From Hypnocyclicus thermotrophus (GTDB lineage Bacteria > Fusobacteriota > Fusobacteriia > Fusobacteriales > Fusobacteriaceae): a DNA stretch of 64,000 nt. The stretch is from positions 124,001 through 188,000 of the forward strand of contig NZ_SOBG01000003.1 of the NCBI RefSeq assembly GCF_004365575.1, given 5' to 3'. Below are positions 17,923 to 26,928 of the stretch, piece by piece. The position numbers were made by a program, and so were the translations under genes. How positions within the stretch are numbered: the stretch's first letter is position 1; each line of letters opens with the position of its first letter. Under the pieces are notes generated by a model. It was not told the DNA's origin. It did not search any database and was given only the letters and a program-made list of their open reading frames with translations.

Positions 17923-19267
17923 ATTTGTTTACATAACTATATTTTAAATTATTAAAATACATATTTGTTTCGTTTATTATAATTTTTCGTAAACCTAATA
18001 TTGCTATTAAATTTGGAATAGCCATTAATCCATTAACAATATCTGCTAATATCCAAATCAAATCTAATTTCAAATATGGACCTATTGCTATCAAAATTAT
18101 AAATATATATTTATATCCTTTTATACCTTTTACACCAAATAAATACTCTGTACATCTTTCACCATAATAATTCCACCCTATTATAGTTGTAAATGCAAAA
18201 AATATTAATCCTAGTAAAACTACTATTTCTCCAAAATTATTTAAACCAATAGAAAATGCGTATCTTGTTAATTCTGCACCTTTAAGTTTACTAGTCCACG
18301 CACCAGTAAGAACCAGTATAAGCCCTGTCATAGAACAAATAATAATTGTATCAAAAAATGTTCCTGTCATAGATATAAGACCCTGTCTAACTGCCGAATT
18401 TGTTTTAGCTGCAGCTGCAGCTATTGGCGCAGATCCAAGCCCTGATTCATTTGAAAATACTCCTCTTGCAACTCCACTTCTTAATGCTAATATAAGTGTA
18501 GAACCGGCAAATCCTCCAAATGCTGCCGTTTTAGTAAAAGCACTTTTAAATATAAGCCCTATCGCTCCAGGTACTTTATCAAAATTCATTATTATTACTA
18601 TCAAAGAACCTAATACATATAATATTGCCATCACAGGTACTACTATTTCTGCTACTTTTGATATACTTTTTATTCCACCAAGAGTTACCAATGCTACTAA
18701 AATTGTTAGTATTATTCCTACAACTGTTGGAGATACTTTAAATAATATTGTAGAAGCAGTTGTAATTGCATTTACTTGTGCAAAAGTTCCTATCCCAAAA
18801 AATGCTACTGCTATTCCAAATATAGCAAACATTTTTGCCAATACTTTATTATTTAATCCATTTTGAATATAATACATTGGACCGCCAGACATCTGTCCAT
18901 TTTCATCAATTTTTCTATATTTTACTGCAAGAAGTCCTTCAGCATATTTTGTAGCCATTCCAAAAAATGCGGCTAGCCACATCCAAAACATAGCTCCTGG
19001 ACCACCTAATTTTATTGCAGTTGCTACACCAACTATATTTCCTGTTCCAACAGTTGCTGATAATGCAGTACAAAGAGCTGCAAAACTAGATACATCTCCC
19101 TCTTCTTTATCATTATTTTTCATAAAAATATACTTTAATGCTAATGGTAATTTTAGTATTTGTAGCAAATTTAATTTTACAGTTAAATATATCCCTGTTC
19201 CCATAAGTAAAATAAGTAATGGTGGACCCCAAATTATTGAATCAATTTTGTTAAGTAATTCTAACAT
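17921..19267 (-). CDS. Alanine/glycine:cation symporter (AGCS family)
   Basis: A 448-residue transporter with about ten membrane helices. Family signatures include GTGNIVGVATAIKLGGPGAMFWMW, GGPMYYIQNGL and NESGLGSAPIAAAAAKT. It imports alanine or glycine with Na+ or H+. The tandem glycine riboswitch and terminator upstream indicate that glycine is the physiological signal and probably a substrate. A TAGGAGGG site precedes the ATG. Confidence 0.93.
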   Translation of the reverse strand: MLELLNKIDSIIWGPPLLILLMGTGIYLTVKLNLLQILKLPLALKYIFMKNNDKEEGDVSSFAALCTALSATVGTGNIVGVATAIKLGGPGAMFWMWLAAFFGMATKYAEGLLAVKYRKIDENGQMSGGPMYYIQNGLNNKVLAKMFAIFGIAVAFFGIGTFAQVNAITTASTILFKVSPTVVGIILTILVALVTLGGIKSISKVAEIVVPVMAILYVLGSLIVIIMNFDKVPGAIGLIFKSAFTKTAAFGGFAGSTLILALRSGVARGVFSNESGLGSAPIAAAAAKTNSAVRQGLISMTGTFFDTIIICSMTGLILVLTGAWTSKLKGAELTRYAFSIGLNNFGEIVVLLGLIFFAFTTIIGWNYYGERCTEYLFGVKGIKGYKYIFIILIAIGPYLKLDLIWILADIVNGLMAIPNLIAILGLRKIIINETNMYFNNLKYSYVNK

Positions 19268-19308
19268 TTTTCCCTCCTAAATATGTTTATTAGAATAAAC
19301 GATTATAA

Positions 19309-19340
19309 ATAAAAAAAGGCTAAATATAATTATTTAGCCT
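19309..19340 (-). terminator. Riboswitch expression-platform terminator
   Basis: On the minus strand AGGCTAAAT / ATTTAGCCT forms a stem followed by a run of seven Ts, placed between the second glycine aptamer and the symporter start. This is the position of an intrinsic terminator controlled by the riboswitch. Confidence 0.85.
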
Positions 19341-19382
19341 CTAAAATTTAACAACTATAAAAATATTATAAATACTATAATT

Positions 19383-19520
19383 GCCAAATCCTCTGTCCTT
19401 TTACCTGAGAGTGTTACTCCTTCGGTGTCCTTTTGGATCTCTCCAGAGGCTCGTCCAATATAGGTCCTTTTACCTGAAAGATTTACTTCTTCGGTGACTT
19501 AAAAGTTCTCTCCCTATACC
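19383..19520 (-). ncRNA. Tandem glycine riboswitch
   Basis: Two glycine aptamers lie in series on the minus strand. The first (about 19520-19454) has GGGAGAGA, CACCGAAGAAGTAAA and CTTTCAGGTAAAAGGAC. The second (about 19453-19383) has TGGAGAGA, ACACCGAAGGAGTAA and CTCTCAGGTAAAAGGACAGAGG. These are the conserved core elements of the gcvT-type glycine riboswitch, joined by a short linker. The element precedes an AGCS symporter and a terminator hairpin, so glycine controls transporter expression, probably through transcription termination. Confidence 0.96.
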
Positions 19521-19546
19521 TTCAACCGTATTCTATTATACGGACA

Positions 19547-19575
19547 ATTATACTAATTTTTTATTACTGTGTCAA
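19547..19575 (-). promoter_or_regulatory. Consensus sigma-70 promoter of the glycine riboswitch
   Basis: On the minus strand a perfect TTGACA (19570-19575), 17-base spacer and TATAAT (19547-19552). The -35 box overlaps the stop codon of the U32 gene at 19572. Transcription would start near 19540, just before the first aptamer. Confidence 0.9.
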
Positions 19576-20786
19576 GATATTTTTTGTCGTATCATATCCA
19601 TTACATTTAAATCGTTTTCTAGTGTTATTTTTACAGTCATGTTAGGATGTGCTTTATTAATTTCTTCTCCAGTTTTCATGTTTATCATTTTAGGTAATAT
19701 TATTTTTTCTATTTCACTAGATGGTTTTACTACTTCTAATTCTTCCCCAACTTCCAATCTATTTCTTATTCCCAATATATATTCATTATTATCTAATTTT
19801 TCTAAAACTTTTGCTACCAATTTATGTGTTTGACTATATGAATTTCTATCGTTATAATTTTGAGCACTTTCATCTGGCGTTCCAAAATAAAATCCATGCG
19901 TATATAATCTATGACTTATTGTCTGTAATTCTTCTAACCATTTTGGATTATATTGATAATTTCCACTATAATAGCTATCTAATGCTTCTCTATATATTTT
20001 TACAGCATTTGCTACATAATATATCCCTTTCATTCTTCCTTCAATTTTTAAACTATCTACTCCAATATCAAGTATTTTATCAATAAATTCTATTGTACAT
20101 AAATCTTTTGAATTAAATATATGTGTTCCTGTCTCATCTTCATATATTGGATAATATTCTCCTGGTCGCTTTTCTTCAACCAAATTGTAGTTCCATCTGC
20201 ACGCCTGTGCACAATCGCCACCATTAGCATCTCTTCCTGTCATATAGTTACTTAATAGACATCTCCCTGATATTGATATACACATTGCTCCATGTACAAA
20301 GGCTTCTATTTCAATATCTGGCACTCTATCTCTTATTTCTTTTAACTCTTCTAGTGAAACTTCTCTAGCAAGCACTACTCTACTTGCACCAAGTTCTTTC
20401 CACATTTTTACTGATCGCCAATTTGTATTACTTGCTTGAGTACTCACACTTATTTTTAAATTACTATTTTCTTTTACAAGTTGAAATACTCCAAGGTCAG
20501 CTACTATAACTCCATCTACTCCTACTTCATCTAAAAATTTAATATATGGAACCATCATATCTACTTGTTGATTATGAGCTATTATATTTAATGTTACATA
20601 TATTTTTTTCCCTATATTATGTGCATATTCAACTGCCTCTTTTATCTCCTCATTTGAAAAATTATTACTTCCAGATCTTAGATTAAATAATTTTCCACCT
20701 AAAAAACATGCATCTGCTCCGTAATGAAATGCCATTTTTAATTTTTCCATATTTCCAGCAGGTGCTAATAATTCCGCTTTTTTCAT
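19572..20786 (-). CDS. Peptidase U32 family protein, TrhP-like tRNA hydroxylation factor
   Basis: A 404-residue U32 protein. It starts with KAELLAPAGNMEKLKMAFHYGADA and has the family signature EAFVHGAMCISISGRCLLSNY with the following Cys residues (GDCAQACRW), likely Fe-S or metal ligands. Although classed as peptidases, proteins of this length are related to YegQ/TrhP, needed for 5-hydroxyuridine formation at tRNA position 34; that role is inferred from family knowledge. It lies 26 bases downstream of dnaB on the same strand. Its end contains the promoter of the glycine-riboswitch transcript. Confidence 0.85.
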   Translation of the reverse strand: MKKAELLAPAGNMEKLKMAFHYGADACFLGGKLFNLRSGSNNFSNEEIKEAVEYAHNIGKKIYVTLNIIAHNQQVDMMVPYIKFLDEVGVDGVIVADLGVFQLVKENSNLKISVSTQASNTNWRSVKMWKELGASRVVLAREVSLEELKEIRDRVPDIEIEAFVHGAMCISISGRCLLSNYMTGRDANGGDCAQACRWNYNLVEEKRPGEYYPIYEDETGTHIFNSKDLCTIEFIDKILDIGVDSLKIEGRMKGIYYVANAVKIYREALDSYYSGNYQYNPKWLEELQTISHRLYTHGFYFGTPDESAQNYNDRNSYSQTHKLVAKVLEKLDNNEYILGIRNRLEVGEELEVVKPSSEIEKIILPKMINMKTGEEINKAHPNMTVKITLENDLNVMDMIRQKIS

Positions 20787-20812
20787 TTTTTTACCCTTTC
20801 TAAATTTTAAAG

Positions 20813-22147
20813 TTATTTAATTTGTGCTGTATAATCTGCAAATTTTGTTATTTCATTAAAGTATTTTAAAGTTATTGTTCCAACAGGTCCATTTCTTTGT
20901 TTTCCTATAATTATTTCTGCTAAACCTTTATCTTCACTATCTTCATTATAATATTCATCTCTATACAGAAATACTACCATATCTGCATCTTGCTCTATTG
21001 CTCCAGAATCTCTCAAATCTGATAACATTGGTCTTCTATCCGCTCTTTGCTCAGGAGCTCTCGATAACTGTGATAAAGCTATTACAGGTACATCTAGCTC
21101 TCTCGCTATACCTTTTAATGATCTTGAGATATCAGAGATTTCCTGTTGTCTACTTTCTGTTCTACCAGATCCTTTTATCAATTGTAAATAATCTATAAGT
21201 ATCATATCTAATTTACCTGCAGCTTTAAGTCTTCTAGCCATAGCACGTATCTCAAGTACAGTAACATTAGGTACATCAGCTATTTGTATATCTGTATTAG
21301 CTAATTTCCCAGTAGCTAATGCTATATGTCCCCATTCATCTTCTGAAATAAATCCATTTCTTATTTTATTTAATGGAATTTTTGATTCAATTGCTAATAA
21401 TCTTTGAAATATTTGAGAATTTGACATCTCAAGTGAAAATATTAAAACTGATTTATTTTCATTTAAAGCTGCATTTAAAGCCAAATTAAGTACAAAAGCT
21501 GTTTTTCCCATACTTGGCCTTGCTGCTATTATTACTAAATCCGAAGGATGAAATCCAGAAGTCATTTGATCAAATTCTTTAAAATTAGACGATATACCTG
21601 TAGTTGCACCACTATTTTTTACTACTTTTTCTAGTCTTTCAAATTCTTCATTTACCAAGCTACTTATACTCACTACTTCTTTATTTTCTTTAGATTCAGA
21701 GATTTTAAAAATAAGACCTTCTGCTTTATCTAAAATACTATCTACTTCTTCATATCCTGTTTGTGCTAATTCTACTACTTTATTACCTACATTTATAAGT
21801 TCTCTTAATATTGATTTTTCTTTTACAATTTTAGCATAACTTAAAATATTAGCCGCTGTAGGCACCTCATCCAATATTTCATAAATAATATTTTCTCCAC
21901 CTATTTCATCAAATCTATCCATTTTTTTAAGTGAATTTATTAAAACAACCGGATCTATTACTTCACCATGAGAGTAAATATTTAACATTGCTTCATATAT
22001 GTACTTATGTGATAATTTATAAAAATCATTAGGTCTTAATATGTCTATAATATCTGATAACGCATCTTGTTTTAGTAAAATACCTCCTAAAACAGATTTT
22101 TCTGCCTCTTCACTGTAAGGTACACGATTTAAACTTTCTACTTCCAT
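20813..22147 (-). CDS. dnaB: Replicative DNA helicase DnaB
   Basis: A 444-residue hexameric helicase that unwinds DNA at the replication fork. The N-terminal domain (PYSEEAEKSVLGGILL) is followed by the RecA-like motor with Walker A ARPSMGKTAF, Walker B MILIDYLQLI, SRQQEISDISRSLK and QLSRAPEQRADRRP. Length and motifs are normal and no intein is present. The gene sits in the conserved yybS - rplI - (lon) - dnaB neighbourhood. Confidence 0.97.
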   Translation of the reverse strand: MEVESLNRVPYSEEAEKSVLGGILLKQDALSDIIDILRPNDFYKLSHKYIYEAMLNIYSHGEVIDPVVLINSLKKMDRFDEIGGENIIYEILDEVPTAANILSYAKIVKEKSILRELINVGNKVVELAQTGYEEVDSILDKAEGLIFKISESKENKEVVSISSLVNEEFERLEKVVKNSGATTGISSNFKEFDQMTSGFHPSDLVIIAARPSMGKTAFVLNLALNAALNENKSVLIFSLEMSNSQIFQRLLAIESKIPLNKIRNGFISEDEWGHIALATGKLANTDIQIADVPNVTVLEIRAMARRLKAAGKLDMILIDYLQLIKGSGRTESRQQEISDISRSLKGIARELDVPVIALSQLSRAPEQRADRRPMLSDLRDSGAIEQDADMVVFLYRDEYYNEDSEDKGLAEIIIGKQRNGPVGTITLKYFNEITKFADYTAQIK

Positions 22148-22181
22148 TTCTCCTCCATTTATTTTTTCTTAGAATATATAA

Positions 22182-22240
22182 GGAGATATCATTTCAAAAT
22201 TTAAATTATTACTAATTAATATTTTGAAATTTTTATCTCC
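22182..22240. repeat. Large imperfect hairpin between lon and dnaB
   Basis: Outer arms GGAGATATC and TATCTCC, with inner arms ATTTCAAAAT and ATTTTGAAAT separated by about 20 AT-rich bases. No strong U-run follows, so it may be a weak terminator or mRNA processing structure after the Lon-type gene. Confidence 0.45.
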
Positions 22241-22247
22241 CTTTTAA

Positions 22248-24164
22248 TTAACTCAATTCTTTTATTACATCATCAATTGTTTTAACTAATTTTATTTCTA
22301 TATCTTCTATATGTTCTGGTACATCATTTTTATTTTCATAAGGAACTAATACTTTTTTCATTCCAAATTGTTTTGCACCATAAATTTTTTCAACTATTCC
22401 ACCTACTGGTTTTATATCACCTATCAAAGATATCTCTCCAGTTATAGCAACATCTTGTCTCATTGGTAAATTTTTTAATACTGATATAATTAGAGTAGTT
22501 ATAGCTGCGCCCGCTGAAGGCCCATCTACTTTTCCACCTCCTATTATATTTATATGAATATCATATTTTTCAGTATCTAACTTTGTATAATTTTTAGCTA
22601 CTGTTAATGCATTAAAAATAGAATCTTTTGTCATAGAACCAGCTGTTTCATTAAATCTAACTCGTCCTTTTCCTTCTTTATTTTCAAAAATAGCTGCTTC
22701 AAATTCTATTAAACTTCCTAAATATCTATACACTCCTAAACCAAAAACTCGTCCTATTTCTTTTTTGTCTTTTCCTTTGTTACGAGAAAATCTATTTAGT
22801 CTATTTATTTTTATTATTTTTTCTACATCATTCATTTTTATTATAAATTTATCACTTTTTTTATTTTTATAATTTTTATATAATAAAGAACTATACACAT
22901 CAGCTAAAATATTTACAGCCTTTCTTCCTTCAATAGTATAATTTGATATTAAATCTAAAGCATCCTCTTCAATTTCTACATTTAATTTTTCGCATGCATT
23001 TTGAACTATTTTTTTTATATGTATACTATTTAATGGCTCAAAATATATCTCCGCTACTCTTGAACGGAGTGCTATATTTATATCTTTTGGTTCACTTGTT
23101 GTTGCTCCTATTAAAATAAAATCTGCTGGTGCTCCTTTTTCAAATAAACGTTTTATATATTTTGGTATTTTAGGATTTTCAGGGTCATAATATGCTGATT
23201 CAAAATTTACTCTTTTATCTTCTAATACTTTTAATAATTTACTTTGATATTTTATATCAATTTCACCTATTTCATCTATAAATAAAACTCCGCCATGAGC
23301 TTTTGTTACAAGACCTATTTTAGGTTCTGGAATTCCATCACTAGCAAAATCTTTTTGTGCGCCTTGATAAATAGGATCATGTACAGAACCTATTAAAGGA
23401 TTGCTTACATCTCTTGGATCCCATCTTAATGTTGTTCCATCCACTTCTACAAATGGTGCATCTTTTTCAAAATTAGTATAATCTAATTTTTTTATTTCTT
23501 CTAATATCAATCTTGCTGCTGTAGTTTTTCCTACTCCTGGTGGACCGTATAATATAACATGTTGTGGATATGGCGTAGCTAATTTTGTTAAAAGAGCTTG
23601 TATAGCTTTTTCTTGACCAACAATCTCACTAAGTTTTTGTGGTCTAAGTGTCTCCATTACCGTTTTTAGTTTTTTCTTACTTTCTAATTCTTCTATCTCT
23701 TTTAACTTGTTTTTACTAAATTCTGATTCTGGCCCTATCTCTTCAGAAATTATTTTTTTCTTCATTTCTCTTAAATATTCTTTATGTTTTTCTTCCATTA
23801 GTTTATTTACTTTTAAAGTAATTTCTTTTTCTATACTTTTTAATGAAATAATCTCTGCAGCTCTTTCTTCTAATACTTCAAGAGCTTTATCTAATTCTTT
23901 TTCAGTAACAATTATGTCTGTATGTGTATTATTATTTGCTGTAATTACAAGTAAAGCATACGCTCTCTCTTTTACATCTAATGATTTTAATTCTTCTAAA
24001 ACACCTTTAGTTTTAGCTATTTCCACCATATTTTTTGCACCATATACATTTGCTAACAATCCATATAATACATCTATTTTTTTTTCACTTTTTTTTGCTT
24101 TTGAAGCATCTTTAAAAAAAGTTATATCTTTAATACCTCTTATTTTATCTAATAATTTATCCAT
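22248..24164 (-). CDS. Lon-family ATP-dependent protease (LonC-type)
   Basis: A 638-residue protein without the long N-terminal LAN domain of classical Lon. A charged coiled-coil N-terminal region (to about 175) is followed by an AAA+ module with Walker A LYGPPGVGKTTAAR, Walker B GVLFIDEIGEI and sensor TSEPKDINIALRSR. The C-terminal protease domain has the catalytic Ser in GPSAGAAITT and Lys in GDIKPVGGIVEK. This is the architecture of the spore-Lon/LonC group. It lies 15 bases after rplI, so it is part of the yybS-rplI-lon run. Confidence 0.88.
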   Translation of the reverse strand: MDKLLDKIRGIKDITFFKDASKAKKSEKKIDVLYGLLANVYGAKNMVEIAKTKGVLEELKSLDVKERAYALLVITANNNTHTDIIVTEKELDKALEVLEERAAEIISLKSIEKEITLKVNKLMEEKHKEYLREMKKKIISEEIGPESEFSKNKLKEIEELESKKKLKTVMETLRPQKLSEIVGQEKAIQALLTKLATPYPQHVILYGPPGVGKTTAARLILEEIKKLDYTNFEKDAPFVEVDGTTLRWDPRDVSNPLIGSVHDPIYQGAQKDFASDGIPEPKIGLVTKAHGGVLFIDEIGEIDIKYQSKLLKVLEDKRVNFESAYYDPENPKIPKYIKRLFEKGAPADFILIGATTSEPKDINIALRSRVAEIYFEPLNSIHIKKIVQNACEKLNVEIEEDALDLISNYTIEGRKAVNILADVYSSLLYKNYKNKKSDKFIIKMNDVEKIIKINRLNRFSRNKGKDKKEIGRVFGLGVYRYLGSLIEFEAAIFENKEGKGRVRFNETAGSMTKDSIFNALTVAKNYTKLDTEKYDIHINIIGGGKVDGPSAGAAITTLIISVLKNLPMRQDVAITGEISLIGDIKPVGGIVEKIYGAKQFGMKKVLVPYENKNDVPEHIEDIEIKLVKTIDDVIKELS

Positions 24165-24179
24165 TTTCTACCTACTTTT

Positions 24180-24629
24180 CTATTTTCCTTTTACGACTAC
24201 TTTTACATTAGCTTTTACATCATTATGTAATTTTACCTCTGCAATATGTGTCCCTATATTTTTAAAATGTGCATCTATTTTTTTCTTATCTATATCTAAA
24301 TTAAAGTTTTCTTTTATTAATATAGCTATTTCTTTTGAAGTAATTGCTCCAAAACTTTTACCATTATTTCCAACTTTTATAGTTGTTTCCAATGGCTTTG
24401 ATTCTAATAACTCTTTATTTTTTTTTGCTTTTTCTTTTTCTTTTTCTTCTTTTTTAGCTTCTCTTTCTTTTCTAGATTCTAATCTTTTTAATTCTTCTGG
24501 AGTAGCTAATATTGCTTTTTTTTGTGCAAATAAAAAATTTTTAGCATATCCTTCAGATACAGAAATCACCTCACCTTTTTTACCTTGTCCTTTTATATTT
24601 TCTTTTAAAATCACTTTAATCTTTGACAT
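24180..24629 (-). CDS. rplI: 50S ribosomal protein L9
   Basis: A 149-residue protein with the L9 N-terminal domain (MSKIKVILKENIKGQGKKGEVISVSEGYAKNFL), a long charged connecting helix and the C-terminal domain containing GKSFGAITSKEI. L9 binds domain V of 23S rRNA and protrudes from the L1 side of the ribosome. A GAAAGGAG site precedes the ATG. Confidence 0.97.
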   Translation of the reverse strand: MSKIKVILKENIKGQGKKGEVISVSEGYAKNFLFAQKKAILATPEELKRLESRKEREAKKEEKEKEKAKKNKELLESKPLETTIKVGNNGKSFGAITSKEIAILIKENFNLDIDKKKIDAHFKNIGTHIAEVKLHNDVKANVKVVVKGK

Positions 24630-24649
24630 AATTATGCTCCTTTCTTTTG

Positions 24650-25444
24650 CTAAACTTTCTTTTTATTAAAAATATTTAAATCAAAACTTTCAAATGCTCC
24701 AAATAAAAAATATATAAATGGAGAAATCAAAAATATCATTATAACAATACTTAACGACATAAATCTATTTTTAATTTTTAATATACTATAAGCTTTATAT
24801 ACCCCATATATCATATATGTAAATTGAATTATCTGTAATAAATTATTTAAAATATAATTATAGCCTATATATTTTAAATAAATAATACTTATTATAAAAA
24901 ATATTAAATAATAATATTTAAATTTTATATTAGAAAAATATTTTTTGTTAATTAAAAAATATAGTATTAATACATTTAAAAACATATATATAAATATTAT
25001 ATATAACGAATTACTTTTAAAAAATTTAAAATAATTTATAACTTCTTGTTGATTTAATTTAAAATAATTTATATATACTTCTTGTAATAATTTTAAATTT
25101 TTATCAAAAAAATCTTTTTGAATCAAATAAAAAATTAAAAAATTAAAACTACTTAATACTGATGACAAAAATATTTTTTCAAAATTGTTTATTTTATTAA
25201 TAAAGAAATATACAATCTGTATTATAACATAATTTACTACAAAAATCACTACAATTATTTTATCTTCTTTTGCAGTAAATGATAATAGCAATATTAATAT
25301 ATATGTATATATATTAAATTTTATATAACTATTTTTAAATTTTTTCTTTTGATTAATCATAAAAAATGGAAATACAAAAGAAAATAAAGGAGCAAAAAGT
25401 CCCAAATAGAAATATACAACTCCTAGTATTAATGTAAGTATCAT
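24650..25444 (-). CDS. DUF2232/YybS-like membrane protein
   Basis: A 264-residue, very hydrophobic protein with about seven to eight membrane helices and little charge outside loops. Sequence conservation is weak, but a multi-membrane DUF2232 (YybS) protein directly upstream of rplI and dnaB is a common arrangement, and the opening MILTLILGVVYFYLGLFAPL fits. The function is unknown. The adjoining gdpP/yybT seen in many genomes is absent here. Confidence 0.55.
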   Translation of the reverse strand: MILTLILGVVYFYLGLFAPLFSFVFPFFMINQKKKFKNSYIKFNIYTYILILLLSFTAKEDKIIVVIFVVNYVIIQIVYFFINKINNFEKIFLSSVLSSFNFLIFYLIQKDFFDKNLKLLQEVYINYFKLNQQEVINYFKFFKSNSLYIIFIYMFLNVLILYFLINKKYFSNIKFKYYYLIFFIISIIYLKYIGYNYILNNLLQIIQFTYMIYGVYKAYSILKIKNRFMSLSIVIMIFLISPFIYFLFGAFESFDLNIFNKKKV

Positions 25445-25462
25445 TTTTAGCCTCTTTTCCTT

Positions 25463-26545
25463 CTAAATAATTTTGTCGATTTCTAATATTGATAAATATA
25501 AAAGTTCCATACTTTTATTAATCGAATTTATTATTCCAAATTCATCATCTCTACCTAATTTATCCCCTTTTATAACTCCAATAGATACAGCATCTATACC
25601 ATTTTGTAGAACCGGTATAATCTCAATATGTGATGATGTACTATAGCTAGGTATATCTAAAAATTTAGCTGTATTGGTAACAATATTTCCTATTTTTTTC
25701 TCTATATTAGGTTCGTTTATTTTAAATTCTAATTTATTTTTTAATTCTATTTCTACTCTTTCATCTTTAGAAATTTCTTTTAATGCTTTTATAAAATTTT
25801 TTTCTGTTTCATCTAATATATCAATATTAAATCCTCTTATTTCATATTTCACTAATCCTGTATCAGCTAACATATCAAAACTACTTTTAGATTCAATATG
25901 TGACAAATTAAAGATTATATCTTCTGAAGTTAATTTATTAATTTCTCCTATTATTTTATATATTGCATTTATAGGATTTCCTACTCCTATATCTTTCCAG
26001 ACATGTCCACCTTTTCCCTTTATATGAATTTCGCCTCTTTTTATATTTACACACTTTGTATTTATTTCTCCTAAAGATAAACCTTCAAGATTTATAAATG
26101 CTTTTATTTGAGGTTTATATTTTTGAAGAAAATAATTTAATCCAATATTTCCTTTTTTAGAGTCAGTTGTCGCTATAAAATATACTGTATTTTCCAATTT
26201 CTCTAGTTTTAATCTTCTTGCAAGACTTGCTAAAATAAAATGAGGTACAGAAGCCTCTATTACTCCTTTTCCTACAATTTTTTTAAAAGTAAAAAGAGGT
26301 TCTTCGTCTACTATTCCATTATCTAAATTACTATTTATTACTATAATATCATCTTTTTTCTTACCTATTATTTTACCTATTACATTTCCTTTTTCATCAA
26401 TAATTATATCTTTTAGCCCATATGCATATAACAGTTGCTGTACATATTGTGCCTTTAATATTTGATATGAATCACCATTCGATTTTTTTATCAAAGCTTC
26501 ACAATGCGTAAGTAATTCATCTTCATTAATTATAATTTTTTTCAT
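25463..26545 (-). CDS. Degenerate M20-type metallopeptidase-like protein
   Basis: A 360-residue protein with the M20/PepT fold pattern: N-terminal catalytic-domain strands, an inserted dimerisation domain (KRGEIHIKGKGGHVWKDIGVGNPI, NAIYKIIGEIN), and a C-terminal return to the catalytic domain. Key metal ligands appear replaced: the HxD motif reads N73-L-D75 (VINSNLDNG), and the expected Asp-Glu-Glu near residue 128 reads DSKKG. The final metal-binding His is not obvious. It is therefore probably not a normal peptidase and may be a binding protein or pseudoenzyme. It lies 3 bases after a DUF2892 gene. Confidence 0.65.
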   Translation of the reverse strand: MKKIIINEDELLTHCEALIKKSNGDSYQILKAQYVQQLLYAYGLKDIIIDEKGNVIGKIIGKKKDDIIVINSNLDNGIVDEEPLFTFKKIVGKGVIEASVPHFILASLARRLKLEKLENTVYFIATTDSKKGNIGLNYFLQKYKPQIKAFINLEGLSLGEINTKCVNIKRGEIHIKGKGGHVWKDIGVGNPINAIYKIIGEINKLTSEDIIFNLSHIESKSSFDMLADTGLVKYEIRGFNIDILDETEKNFIKALKEISKDERVEIELKNKLEFKINEPNIEKKIGNIVTNTAKFLDIPSYSTSSHIEIIPVLQNGIDAVSIGVIKGDKLGRDDEFGIINSINKSMELLYLSILEIDKII

Positions 26546-26548
26546 TTT

Positions 26549-26755
26549 TTACTCCTGATCATCTATTTTACAAGTATTTATACCAAACAATTGATATAAT
26601 CCACACCATCCTAAAATTCCTGTAACTAATGATATTATTCCTAAAATTAAAGATATCCAAAATAAAATTCCACTAGATATAAATGATATTAATAAAAAAA
26701 TTACTCCTATTACTATTCTTATTATTCTATCTAATTTACCTTCGTTTTTTTTCAT
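26549..26755 (-). CDS. DUF2892 small membrane protein
   Basis: A 68-residue protein with an N-terminal KNEGKLDRIIRIVIG segment and two membrane helices ending in GWCGLYQLFGINTCK, the DUF2892 (YgaP transmembrane-like) signature with its Cys residues. The function is unknown; the family is sometimes linked to rhodanese domains. It is the first gene before the M20-like gene, with a GGGAGGGGA ribosome site. Confidence 0.85.
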   Translation of the reverse strand: MKKNEGKLDRIIRIVIGVIFLLISFISSGILFWISLILGIISLVTGILGWCGLYQLFGINTCKIDDQE

Positions 26756-26928
26756 TCTTTCCCCTCCCTTTAGTTATGATTACTAATAATTGTAAAACTC
26801 TAATTTCTTTTATTTATTAAAAAAATTTTATTTTTAAAAGTTTCTAAAACTTAATATGAGAACTTCTTATTCAGTTATTTTTTACAATCGCATTTATATA
26901 TTACAAAATTTTTATAAATTTTACAACC

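Noticed and set aside
23707-24669. A 320-codon plus-strand frame opposite lon and rplI.
   Set aside because: It is a shadow of two clearly conserved minus-strand genes, caused by AT-rich codon bias.
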